A DNA stretch of 64,000 nucleotides from contig UQYF01000005.1 in the NCBI GenBank assembly GCA_900545175.1, positions 1 to 64,000 on the forward strand. The letters run 5' to 3'. Of this stretch, positions 18,555 to 26,360 are shown in pieces. The notes beneath the pieces are model-generated. The model was given only the letters and a program-made list of their open reading frames with translations. It was not told where the DNA came from and did not search any database. Every line of letters begins with the position of its first letter. Within the stretch, counting starts at the first letter, position 1. This DNA comes from an uncultured Eubacteriales bacterium. GTDB taxonomy: Bacteria; Bacillota; Clostridia; Lachnospirales; Lachnospiraceae. A program made the position numbers and the translations under genes.

Positions 18555-19304
18555 ATGAAACTTGACAATGTTATTGCAAAGCGTCCGACTAAGACAATTT
18601 ACCGTGATGGAGACACAGTTATTAAGCTCTTTAATGAGGATTACAAGAAGTCAGATATTCTCAATGAGGCACTCAATCAGGCGAGAGTTGAGGAGACAGG
18701 ATTACTTATCCCTAAGATTTTGGAAGTTACGAAGATTGATGGCAAGTGGGCTATCATCAGTGAGTACATAGAAGGAACAACTTTAGAGGAACTCATGAAG
18801 AAGAATCCTGAGAAGGAAGATGAGTACCTTGAACTCTTCGTAAATCTCCAGAGAGAGGTTCACTCTAAGAAGGCTCCGCTTCTTACTAAGCTCACAGACA
18901 AGATGATGCGTAAGATTGCAGAGGCTGACATTGACCCATCAACACGTTATGACCTTCATACAAGCCTTGAAGGAATGCATAAGCATGATAAAGTATGCCA
19001 CGGTGATTTTAACCCAAGCAACATTATTATAACTGCCGAGGGAAAGGCATATATTCTTGACTGGTCACATGCTACACAGGGTAATGCTTCCGCAGATGCA
19101 GCGAGAACATATCTCGTATTCGCACTTGCAGGACAGCAGAAGTTAGCTGATAAGTATCTCAACTTATTCTGCGAGAAGAGCGGTATCGGCAAGCAGTATG
19201 TACAGAAGTGGCTTCCAATCGTAGCAGCTTCACAGTCCGTCAAGGGTAAGCCGGAGGAGAGAGAGCTTCTTCTCAAGTGGGCAAGCGTTGTAGATTACGA
19301 ATAA
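18555..19304 (+). CDS. aminoglycoside/choline-kinase-like phosphotransferase (TIGR02172-type)
   Basis: A 249-residue protein with the small-molecule kinase fold. The N-terminal lobe starts with RPTKTIYRDGDTVIKLF (likely ATP Lys). The hinge is IISEYIEGTTLEEL. The catalytic loop is VCHGDFNPSNIIIT (residues about 150-163, with HGDxxxxN) and the metal-binding motif is ILDWSHA near 172. The family that starts this way and ends with a Val-Asp-Tyr tail is annotated as TIGR02172 putative kinases of unknown substrate. GGAGG precedes the ATG. It is monocistronic, and a REP-like palindrome starts two bases after its stop. I would not call it an antibiotic-resistance gene. Confidence 0.8.
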   Translation: MKLDNVIAKRPTKTIYRDGDTVIKLFNEDYKKSDILNEALNQARVEETGLLIPKILEVTKIDGKWAIISEYIEGTTLEELMKKNPEKEDEYLELFVNLQREVHSKKAPLLTKLTDKMMRKIAEADIDPSTRYDLHTSLEGMHKHDKVCHGDFNPSNIIITAEGKAYILDWSHATQGNASADAARTYLVFALAGQQKLADKYLNLFCEKSGIGKQYVQKWLPIVAASQSVKGKPEERELLLKWASVVDYE

Positions 19305-19305
19305 T

Positions 19306-19336
19306 TGGGACAGAGGGGTCTGGTCCCGGTGTCCCA
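19306..19336. repeat. REP-like palindrome, copy 1
   Basis: A 31-base imperfect palindrome opens with TGGGACAGAGGGG and closes with GGTGTCCCA, directly after a stop codon. It belongs to the same family as 28118-28148, 47290-47355 and more distantly 43116-43170. Confidence 0.8.
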
Positions 19337-19346
19337 CAGATGGGTA

Positions 19347-19375
19347 TTGCAATTTCTTAAGATATGTGTTAAAAT
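19347..19375 (+). promoter_or_regulatory. promoter of mntP
   Basis: TTGCAA (19347-19352), 17 bases, TAAAAT (19370-19375) with TGT as extended -10. Transcription would start near 19382, at the first bases of the riboswitch. Confidence 0.75.
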
Positions 19376-19379
19376 AAGC

Positions 19380-19540
19380 GAACCTGTAAGGGAGTAGTTA
19401 GCGTGAATACGTGGTAAGTCAACAGACTGATGTGATATGCAGAAGGCAATGGTATTAATATCTGCAAAATAGCATCTGGCTTATCTTAAATAACGAGACT
19501 TATGTATGGCGTGATTGTCATACATAAGTCTCGTTTTTTG
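19380..19540 (+). ncRNA. yybP-ykoY manganese riboswitch with terminator
   Basis: The leader carries the yybP-ykoY hallmark AGGGAGTAG (from 19389) and GTCAACAGACTGATG, and ends in a terminator. In that terminator ACGAGACTTATGTATG (19493-19508) pairs perfectly with 19519-19534, followed by six Ts. It lies upstream of a manganese exporter gene, the classical partner. Known members bind Mn2+ and allow read-through when manganese is high. Confidence 0.9.
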
Positions 19541-19712
19541 CGTAAGTATATAAAATTATATAGCCTAAACAGCCTTTTTCGATAACAGGAAGGAATGTTT
19601 TGCAGATGTTTCGCTAAAGCATGTATTTACAAGGCAAGTCATATCTGCCCGGGTATGGAAAGCTGCTTACAGGTAACAATATATTACATATGTGAAGAAT
19701 GGAGAGTTATGT

Positions 19713-20279
19713 ATGGGTTTAACGGAGTTATTTATTTTGGCGGTAGGATTGTCGATGGATGCCTTTGCGGTGTCTGTATGTAAGGGGCTTGCGATGAAGC
19801 AGATTACCTTTAAGAATGCGGCAATTGTTGGAGCATGGTTTGGTGGATTTCAGGCACTTATGCCTCTTATCGGATGGCTGCTTGGAAGCCGGTTCAAGTC
19901 ATATATCACAGCTATTGACCACTGGATTGCATTTGTGCTTCTGTTGATCATCGGTGCGAACATGATTAAGGAATCATTTGATAAGAGCGAGGAGAGCGCA
20001 AACGCATCACTCGGATTTAAGATTATGCTCATGCTTGCGATAGCAACGAGCATTGATGCACTTGCTGTAGGCGTTACATTTGCATTTCTTGATGTTAACA
20101 TCTGGTGGGCTATCATTTTTATAGGAAGTATTACTTTTACACTTTCAGCTGTAGGTGTGAAAGTTGGAAGTGTGTTCGGTGTCAAGTATAAGTCAAAGGC
20201 GGAGCTTACCGGAGGAATCATACTTATACTTATAGGAACGAAGATACTGCTAGAGCATCTTGGGGTTATAGCTTTTTAA
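19713..20279 (+). CDS. mntP: manganese efflux pump MntP
   Basis: A 188-residue integral membrane exporter, the same length as E. coli MntP, with six predicted membrane segments in two repeated halves. The two conserved acidic motifs are visible: SMDAFAVSVCKGLAM near residues 14-28 and ATSIDALAVGVTFAFL near 110-125. I chose the ATG at 19713, behind GGAGAG, because the family begins MSLLELFLLA-like there (here MGLTELFILAVGL). An in-frame GTG seven codons upstream lacks support. Expression should rise with manganese through the yybP-ykoY riboswitch directly upstream. Confidence 0.95.
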   Translation: MGLTELFILAVGLSMDAFAVSVCKGLAMKQITFKNAAIVGAWFGGFQALMPLIGWLLGSRFKSYITAIDHWIAFVLLLIIGANMIKESFDKSEESANASLGFKIMLMLAIATSIDALAVGVTFAFLDVNIWWAIIFIGSITFTLSAVGVKVGSVFGVKYKSKAELTGGIILILIGTKILLEHLGVIAF

Positions 20280-20591
20280 TATATTTAAGGAAAACAAAAC
20301 ATAATTATATATTTTATAAGTTCAAGGACAATAAGCTAAGATTAATTTTATGTGATAAAATCAAAGAAAAAAGACAGTTTTTGTAAATATACATTCTGTG
20401 ATATATCCTGCGGTTTGAAGCTGTAATCGGCTAAGACTATATAATAGATAAATTTTATATGAATAATATAATGGACATGTGAAAGTTAATGTAACATTTC
20501 ACATGCCCATATTAGAGAACTGAAATTGTATTAAAATATAAACAGGTTAATTGATTTTAAAGCTATATTTTTGAACTGTATTGCTAAAAAA
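20280..20591. other. 312-base convergent intergenic region with one hairpin
   Basis: This AT-rich stretch separates mntP from reverse-strand bioY. The only structure I see is ATGGACATGTGAAA (20471-20484) pairing with TTTCACATGCCCAT (20497-20510), 13 of 14 pairs. It lacks a T run on either strand, so it may be a processing or Rho-type end rather than a standard terminator. Confidence 0.5.
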
Positions 20592-21161
20592 TTAAGCTGT
20601 AACAGTTTTCATAACCTTGGATTTGTCAACCGCCTTAACGATTGTGATTGCTACGGCAATCTTTACAAGGTCAGGGAGAATATAAGGTGTTACACACCAT
20701 GCAAGAGCACTTGATATTCCTACAGCACTCTTAGTGTTGGTATATACAACGATAAACCATGCTGTTCCGAATGCATAGCATAAGATAAGTCCGATTACCA
20801 TTGAGATGGCAAGGACAGGGATGCTTTTTCCGAACTTCTTTGTTATAAGACCTACAGAAAGTGCTGTGAAGATGAATCCGATTATGTAGCCGCCCGTTGT
20901 GCCAAGAAGAACTCCGACACCGCCCTTCATTCCGGCGAAAACAGGAAGTCCTACGATGCCCAAAAGACAATATACAATGATAGCTGTAAGTCCATTCTTA
21001 AGACCGAGTATGCCGAGTGCGGTGAATACTGCGAAGGTCTGAAGGGTGAATGGTGCGAATGGTGCAGGCATTGGAATTGTAATCCATGCGCATACTGCTG
21101 TGAGTGCCACGAAAAGGGCGATAAGAGCAATTTCTTTGGTGGTGTAAATTGATTTTTTCAT
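20592..21161 (-). CDS. bioY: biotin transporter BioY (S component)
   Basis: A 189-residue integral membrane substrate-binding unit of an ECF-type biotin importer. The family signatures are readable: ALTAVCAWITIPMP...PFTLQTF near the N terminus, then VYCLLGIVGLPVFAG and GGVGVLLGTTGGYIIGF, then CYAFGTAWF. Six hydrophobic segments are apparent. I chose the ATG at 21161 because GGAGGATATC precedes it; the frame continues upstream but across the promoter and BirA site. No ECF ATPase or T protein is adjacent, so it probably uses shared ones encoded elsewhere. Biotin control through BirA is indicated upstream. Confidence 0.95.
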   Translation of the reverse strand: MKKSIYTTKEIALIALFVALTAVCAWITIPMPAPFAPFTLQTFAVFTALGILGLKNGLTAIIVYCLLGIVGLPVFAGMKGGVGVLLGTTGGYIIGFIFTALSVGLITKKFGKSIPVLAISMVIGLILCYAFGTAWFIVVYTNTKSAVGISSALAWCVTPYILPDLVKIAVAITIVKAVDKSKVMKTVTA

Positions 21162-21261
21162 GATATCCTCCATAATATTGTAATGTATCTGCAGTTTTTC
21201 ACAGCAGACTCCAATCATATGTTCATGGCTTTGAAAAGCTGCAAATTCATGCATGATACTG

Positions 21262-21290
21262 AGTATAAGCTTGAAAAAGAGAAATGTCAA
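21262..21290 (-). promoter_or_regulatory. promoter of bioY
   Basis: On the reverse strand TTGACA (21290-21285), exactly 17 bases, then TATACT (21267-21262). The -35 box is inside the right half of the BirA palindrome, as seen from bioY. Confidence 0.85.
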
Positions 21291-21315
21291 CTGTAAAATA
21301 ATATACGGTTAACAT
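21284..21315. promoter_or_regulatory. BirA biotin-repressor operator
   Basis: ATGTCAAC (21284-21291), 16 bases, GTTAACAT (21308-21315): near-perfect half sites with the spacing of BirA operators (TTGTTAAC-N15/16-GTTAACAA type). It overlaps the -35 box of bioY, so biotin-loaded BirA should repress transcription. Confidence 0.8.
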
Positions 21316-21375
21316 TAATCAAAATATAATTTAAGAAAAAAATCAAAAAAATAAATAATATAGGAATTTAGCATG

Positions 21376-21404
21376 TAGACGAACAGGAATAATTTGTGTA
21401 TACT
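21376..21404 (+). promoter_or_regulatory. possible promoter of the ABC-F gene
   Basis: TAGACG (21376-21381), 17 bases, TATACT (21399-21404). The -35 match is weak (4 of 6). Confidence 0.5.
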
Positions 21405-21497
21405 ACATAAGATTGAATTGAATGCGGACAACAGTATTTCAAGGAAATTGACGTAGCAGAATTGTTTTAATGTAATTACAGAGAAAAGGAAAGAAAT

Positions 21498-23051
21498 ATG
21501 AGTATACTTAATGTCGAGCACTTGAGCCATGGTTTTGGTGACAGGGCAATTTTTAAAGATGTGTCTTTCAGACTTTTAAAGGGAGAGCATATAGGTCTTA
21601 TCGGAGCCAACGGTGAAGGAAAATCAACCTTTATGAGCATAATAACAGGCAAGCTTATGCCGGACGAGGGCAAGGTTGAATGGGCGAAAAATGTGAAGGT
21701 AGGTTATCTTGACCAGCATGCGGTTCTCACAAAGGGAATGACAATAAGGGATGTCCTTAAGAGTGCATTCGCAGACCTTTTTGATATGGAAGAGAAGATG
21801 AATGCCATATGTGATGCCATGGCAGCAGGTACTTTAGAGAACATGGATGAGGCTATGGAGGAGTTAGGAGTTATTCAGGAGCTTCTGATGGCACATGACT
21901 TCTATATTATTGATTCGAAGGTTGATGAGGTCGGAAGAGCATTAGGTCTTGAAGATATAGGCATGGATAAGGATGTTACCGAACTTTCAGGCGGTCAGAG
22001 AACGAAGGTGCTTTTAGCAAAGCTTCTTTTAGCAAAGCCGGATATTTTATTGCTCGATGAGCCGACGAACTATCTTGATGCAGTGCATATCGAATGGTTG
22101 AAGAGATATCTTATCGATTATGAAAATGCTTTTATTCTCATATCGCATGATATTCCGTTTTTAAACAGCGTTGTAAATCTTATCTACCATATGGAGAATC
22201 AGGAGCTTAACAGATATGTGGGCGACTATGACAGGTTCATGGAAGTATATGAGATGAAAAAGGCACAGAGAGAGGCTGCATATAACAGACAGCAGAAGGA
22301 AATTGCAGAACTTGAGGACTTTGTTGCAAGAAACAAGGCGAGAGTTGCAACGAGAAATATGGCAATGTCAAGGCAGAAGAAGCTTGATAAGATGGATATA
22401 ATAGAAAAGGCAGTGGAAAAGCCTAAGCCTGAATTCAATTTCTCGGAGGCAAGGACTCCGGGAAGATATATTATCCAGACTAAGGGACTTGTCATAGGGT
22501 ATGATGAGCCGCTTTCAAGACCTCTTGATTTTACAATGGAGCGTGGAGAGAAGGTTGTGCTCTTCGGTGCGAATGGTATAGGAAAGACAACGCTGTTAAA
22601 GAGCATTTTGGGACTTGTTCCGGCACTTTCGGGAGATGTAGAGCTTGGAGATTATCTGGAAATAGGGTATTTCGAGCAGGAGATGGCTCCGGGAAACAGA
22701 AATACATGTATAGAAGAAATATGGAAGGAATTTCCGGGATATACCCAGTATCAGGTGCGCTCAGCACTTGCAAAATGCGGACTTACAACGAAGCATATTG
22801 AGAGCCAGGTGCAGGTATTAAGCGGAGGAGAGCAGGCAAAAGTGAGACTTTGTAAGCTTATTAACCGAGCGTCAAATGTGCTGCTTTTAGACGAGCCTAC
22901 CAATCATCTCGATGTCGATGCCAAGGACGAGCTTAAGAGAGCGCTTAAAGAATACAAGGGAAGTATTCTTCTCATCTGCCATGAGCCGGATTTTTATGAT
23001 GGGCTTGCTACAAGAGTTGTAGATTGTTCTGAGTGGAGCCTTAGAGTCTAG
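21498..23051 (+). CDS. ABC-F family ATPase
   Basis: A soluble 517-residue protein with two ABC ATPase domains and no membrane segments, the ABC-F layout. These proteins act on the ribosome, as translation factors or antibiotic protection proteins. Domain 1 has Walker A GANGEGKST near 38, signature LSGGQRTKV and LLLDEPTNYLD. A charged helical linker of about 75 residues (near 245-320) follows. Domain 2 has GANGIGKTT, LSGGEQAKV and LLLDEPTNHLD. The linker is of ordinary length, so the sequence gives no specific sign of an antibiotic-resistance subtype. I cannot assign the subfamily by eye. Confidence 0.9.
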   Translation: MSILNVEHLSHGFGDRAIFKDVSFRLLKGEHIGLIGANGEGKSTFMSIITGKLMPDEGKVEWAKNVKVGYLDQHAVLTKGMTIRDVLKSAFADLFDMEEKMNAICDAMAAGTLENMDEAMEELGVIQELLMAHDFYIIDSKVDEVGRALGLEDIGMDKDVTELSGGQRTKVLLAKLLLAKPDILLLDEPTNYLDAVHIEWLKRYLIDYENAFILISHDIPFLNSVVNLIYHMENQELNRYVGDYDRFMEVYEMKKAQREAAYNRQQKEIAELEDFVARNKARVATRNMAMSRQKKLDKMDIIEKAVEKPKPEFNFSEARTPGRYIIQTKGLVIGYDEPLSRPLDFTMERGEKVVLFGANGIGKTTLLKSILGLVPALSGDVELGDYLEIGYFEQEMAPGNRNTCIEEIWKEFPGYTQYQVRSALAKCGLTTKHIESQVQVLSGGEQAKVRLCKLINRASNVLLLDEPTNHLDVDAKDELKRALKEYKGSILLICHEPDFYDGLATRVVDCSEWSLRV

Positions 23052-23084
23052 CTGCAGGCGTTTTGGCAGGAAAGGAATTTATTT

Positions 23085-24293
23085 ATGTCAGTAAAAAAAA
23101 GAACACATGACGAAAAAGCTGTTGAAGAGACATATAAGTTTAAGGGCTGGAGGCTTAGGCTTTTAAGGCTTCTTGCACTGCTTGTAATAGTGTGTGTCGG
23201 TCTTAGTGCATGTGGAAAAAAGAAAAGCGAAACAAAAGATGAAGAACCTGTGGTAAAAATCGGTGTGCTGCTTGACTTTAGCGGAGAAAAAGCGTCCGAG
23301 TCGGAACAGCTGTACAGTGCGGCAAGCATTGCTGTGGATGAGATTAACGCTGCTGGCGGAGTGCTCACAGACGGATACATGTTAGAACTTATAAAAATGG
23401 ATGATGCCGGCGATTATATGAATTCCGTAGCCAGATATTATAAGCTTGTCGAGGATGGGGTATGTGCGGTAATAGGGACTAACAATTCTAAAGGGATGAA
23501 GGAGCTTATAAATGCGAGTTCATCTGCGAATGTACCGATAATAACTCCTTCCATAACGGATGATGCACTTGTTGCGGCGGCAAATTTTGTATATCAGGCA
23601 TGTTTTTCGGATAAATATGCGATGCAGGCCATGGCTAAGCTGCTTTCAACAAAGCAGAATAAAACGCAGGGTAGCCAGAGTGTGGCGCTTGTGTGTCCCA
23701 CGGAGGATGAAAGATATATTTCGCTGTACGAGGATATGGCGGCGGCAGTCAACTCATACAATTTAGATACGGTTTATGCCGGAGAATTGTCGGAGTACAC
23801 GGTGGAAGAGCTTGAAAAGATTTTTGACAGTATAGTTGCTGCAAAGGCGGAAAATCTTTTTATACCGGCAGCGTATGATAACTTGGACATGATTTTGTCT
23901 GTGGCAGAGAAAAAAGGTTATGATGGTGTCTTTATCGGGCTTCCGGAATGGAATGAGTATGCTGGTGACACATATGGTTACGATATATACATTCCTGTCA
24001 ATATGGCTGTCGATAAGGATAATGAGGCAGTTAAAAGCTTTGCCGGGAAATTGGGAGATGTAACTTCCGATGGTGTAAGATCTGCTTATGAAGCGGTATA
24101 TTTTATAAGAGGTGCAATAGAGTCGGGACATCTTGCGACAGCTGCATCGATAGCTCTAAAGCTTCCTTTTTTGGAGGGAAGCACATCACTTGGTGATTAT
24201 TCCATAGGAGCTTACGGAAATATTGATAAGGCTGTGGATATTGTGCTGATGTGCGATGGTGAAAAGAGTTATATGACAACAATTTTTGAGTGA
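23085..24293 (+). CDS. branched-chain-amino-acid-type solute-binding lipoprotein
   Basis: A 402-residue extracytoplasmic binding protein of the Leu/Ile/Val (periplasmic-binding type I) family. A long charged N-region of about 27 residues is followed by a hydrophobic core and the lipobox LSAC, with lipidation at Cys near 44. The mature protein starts IGVLLDFSGEKASESEQLYS, and AAGG, VCAVIGTNNS and PIITPSITDDAL are typical of the fold. No permease or ATPase gene is nearby; it sits 33 bases after the ABC-F gene. It may serve a distant importer or act as a sensor component. The ligand is unknown. Confidence 0.85.
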   Translation: MSVKKRTHDEKAVEETYKFKGWRLRLLRLLALLVIVCVGLSACGKKKSETKDEEPVVKIGVLLDFSGEKASESEQLYSAASIAVDEINAAGGVLTDGYMLELIKMDDAGDYMNSVARYYKLVEDGVCAVIGTNNSKGMKELINASSSANVPIITPSITDDALVAAANFVYQACFSDKYAMQAMAKLLSTKQNKTQGSQSVALVCPTEDERYISLYEDMAAAVNSYNLDTVYAGELSEYTVEELEKIFDSIVAAKAENLFIPAAYDNLDMILSVAEKKGYDGVFIGLPEWNEYAGDTYGYDIYIPVNMAVDKDNEAVKSFAGKLGDVTSDGVRSAYEAVYFIRGAIESGHLATAASIALKLPFLEGSTSLGDYSIGAYGNIDKAVDIVLMCDGEKSYMTTIFE

Positions 24294-24426
24294 TAATGAA
24301 AAGGGCACTTATCATATAACATAAAAAATAGTCATATTAAGAGGGTGTGTAAGTTATATAAGAAGGGTTTTTATAGACTGTATACTGAATAGTTTTCTAA
24401 AATGATAAAATTTAGGAGTGAAGGGT

Positions 24427-26157
24427 ATGAAAAAATTACTTGTGTATTTAAAGGCATACAAAAAAGAGACGATTTTAGCTCCTCTTTTTAAAATGCTTGA
24501 GGCTTCGTTTGAGCTTTTTGTACCGCTTGTAATTGCGGCAATCATTGATACAGGTATTGAGAACAAGGATGTTCCTTATATTGTGAGGATGGCGGTAGTT
24601 CTTGTTGTTCTTGCTGTAGTGGGACTTACATGTTCACTCACGGCACAGTATTTTTCAGCAAAGGCAGCAGTCGGCTTTGCAGCAAAGCTTAAATCAGCTT
24701 TGTTTGCGCATATAGAGAGTCTTTCATTTAAGGAGATTGATACACTAGGTACATCGACACTTATCACAAGAATGACAAGTGATATCAATCAGGTACAGTC
24801 TGGAGTTAATCTTGTATTAAGACTCTTCCTTCGTTCACCTTTTATCGTGTTTGGAGCCATGATTATGGCGTTTACTATTGATGTCAAGGCAGCTCTTATA
24901 TTCGTTGTTGCGATACCTCTCTTAGCGGTAGTTGTATTTGGAATTATGCTTATAAGCATACCGCTTTTTAAGAAGGTTCAGGGAGCGCTTGACACGGTTC
25001 TTGGAATTACAAGACAGAACCTTACAGGTGTGCGTGTAATCAGGGCATTCAATAAGGAACAGAGCGAGATTGAGAATTTTGATGAGAAGAATGCGGTTCT
25101 CACAGGACTTCAGAAGTTCGTCGGAAAGATTTCAGCGCTCATGAATCCTGTCACCTTCATAATTGTAAATGGTGCGATAGCTGCTCTCATATGGACCGGA
25201 GCAATCCGTGTTGATGCAGGCATACTTACACAGGGACAGGTTGTTGCACTTGTAAATTACATGTCACAGATACTTGTGGAGCTTGTAAAGCTTGCCAATC
25301 TTATAATAACTGTTACGAAGGCAGTTGCATGCGGTAATCGTATCCAGTCTGTATTCGAGATTAAACCTTCAATGGAGGAAGGCAGTACAAAATACAGTGC
25401 ACAGCCAAAGGATGGATATGCAGTAGAATTTAAGAATGTAAATCTTTGCTATAATGATGGTGCGGATAATTCACTGACCGGAATTGATTTTTCGGTAAAG
25501 AAGGGAGAGACAGTGGGTATCATCGGAGGTACCGGTTCAGGAAAATCATCCCTTGTCGGGCTTATACCCAGATTCTATGCTGCAACGCAGGGAGAGGTGC
25601 TTGTTGATGGCATTAATGTAAATGAATATAGCTTCGATGAGCTGAGAGCACATGTCGGAATCGTAATGCAGAAGGCAGTTCTTTTTAAGGGAACCATTCG
25701 AGAAAATCTGAAATGGGGCAAGAATGATGCCACTGATGAGGAACTGTGGGAAGCTATAGATGCAGCACAGGCTAGAGAATTTGTGGAGACTAAGGAAGGC
25801 GGGCTTGATTTTGAGATTGCGCAGGGAGGAAAGAATCTTTCAGGCGGTCAGAAGCAGCGTCTCACAATAGCAAGAGCGCTTGTAAGAAAGCCGGATATTC
25901 TCATACTTGATGATAGTGCATCGGCGCTTGACTATGCAACTGATGCCAAGCTCCGTGCGGCTATCGCAGCACTTCCTGGGAATATGACTGTATTCATAGT
26001 ATCGCAGCGGACAGCATCCATAATGCATGCGGATAAGATAATTGTTCTTGATGATGGTCAGATGGCTGGAATGGGAACGCAAAAAGAGCTTCTTGAGAAT
26101 TGTGAAGTATACAAAGAGATTTATAATTCACAGTTTAAAACAACATCTACGAAGTAG
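24427..26157 (+). CDS. heterodimeric ABC exporter, subunit with degenerate ATPase site
   Basis: A 576-residue fused membrane/ATPase half-transporter. It has six membrane segments in about residues 15-310, Walker A GGTGSGKSS, and signature LSGGQKQRLT. The Walker B end reads LILDDSASALD, so the catalytic Glu is Asp. The switch position reads VSQRTAS, so the usual His is Gln. Such changes are typical of the non-hydrolysing site in asymmetric exporters of the TM287/288 or BmrCD kind. I chose the ATG at 24427 over the GTG at 24418 because AGGAG lies about nine bases before it. The last codons and the stop are encoded inside the first hairpin of a tandem repeat. Its partner is the gene at 26361. 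Confidence 0.9.
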   Translation: MKKLLVYLKAYKKETILAPLFKMLEASFELFVPLVIAAIIDTGIENKDVPYIVRMAVVLVVLAVVGLTCSLTAQYFSAKAAVGFAAKLKSALFAHIESLSFKEIDTLGTSTLITRMTSDINQVQSGVNLVLRLFLRSPFIVFGAMIMAFTIDVKAALIFVVAIPLLAVVVFGIMLISIPLFKKVQGALDTVLGITRQNLTGVRVIRAFNKEQSEIENFDEKNAVLTGLQKFVGKISALMNPVTFIIVNGAIAALIWTGAIRVDAGILTQGQVVALVNYMSQILVELVKLANLIITVTKAVACGNRIQSVFEIKPSMEEGSTKYSAQPKDGYAVEFKNVNLCYNDGADNSLTGIDFSVKKGETVGIIGGTGSGKSSLVGLIPRFYAATQGEVLVDGINVNEYSFDELRAHVGIVMQKAVLFKGTIRENLKWGKNDATDEELWEAIDAAQAREFVETKEGGLDFEIAQGGKNLSGGQKQRLTIARALVRKPDILILDDSASALDYATDAKLRAAIAALPGNMTVFIVSQRTASIMHADKIIVLDDGQMAGMGTQKELLENCEVYKEIYNSQFKTTSTK

Positions 26158-26320
26158 ATGTTGTTTTATGAGCAAGGAGCGGAGCGGATTGCGAATTACC
26201 CGAATATCTACGAAGTAGATGTTGTTTTATGAGCAAGGAGCGGAGCGGATTGCGAATTACCCGAATATCTACGAAGTAGATGTTGTTTTATGAGCAAGGA
26301 GCGGAGCGGATTGCGAATTA
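26141..26320 (+). repeat. 61-bp tandem repeat, almost three copies, with terminator-like hairpins
   Basis: Units start at 26145, 26206 and 26267 and are essentially identical; the third stops at about 26319. Each contains a perfect hairpin (ATCTAC-GAA-GTAGAT, extended by ACA/TGT) followed by TTTTA, then ATGAGCAAGGAGCGGAGC and GGATTGCGAATTA. The first hairpin overlaps the 3' end and stop codon of the upstream ABC gene. The tail resembles repeats at 39397 and 63385. Confidence 0.95.
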
Positions 26321-26360
26321 ACCATTTCTGTGAATATAGAGAAAATTAGGAGGCTTAGTC

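Noticed and set aside
18555..19304. Kinase as an aminoglycoside resistance gene
   Set aside because: It matches a group of putative kinases of unknown substrate and the sequence offers nothing specific for antibiotics.
20471..20510. Hairpin as a standard intrinsic terminator
   Set aside because: No T run follows on either strand.
26141..26320. Tandem repeat as a CRISPR array
   Set aside because: The units are contiguous copies of one 61-bp sequence with no variable spacers, and no cas genes are present.
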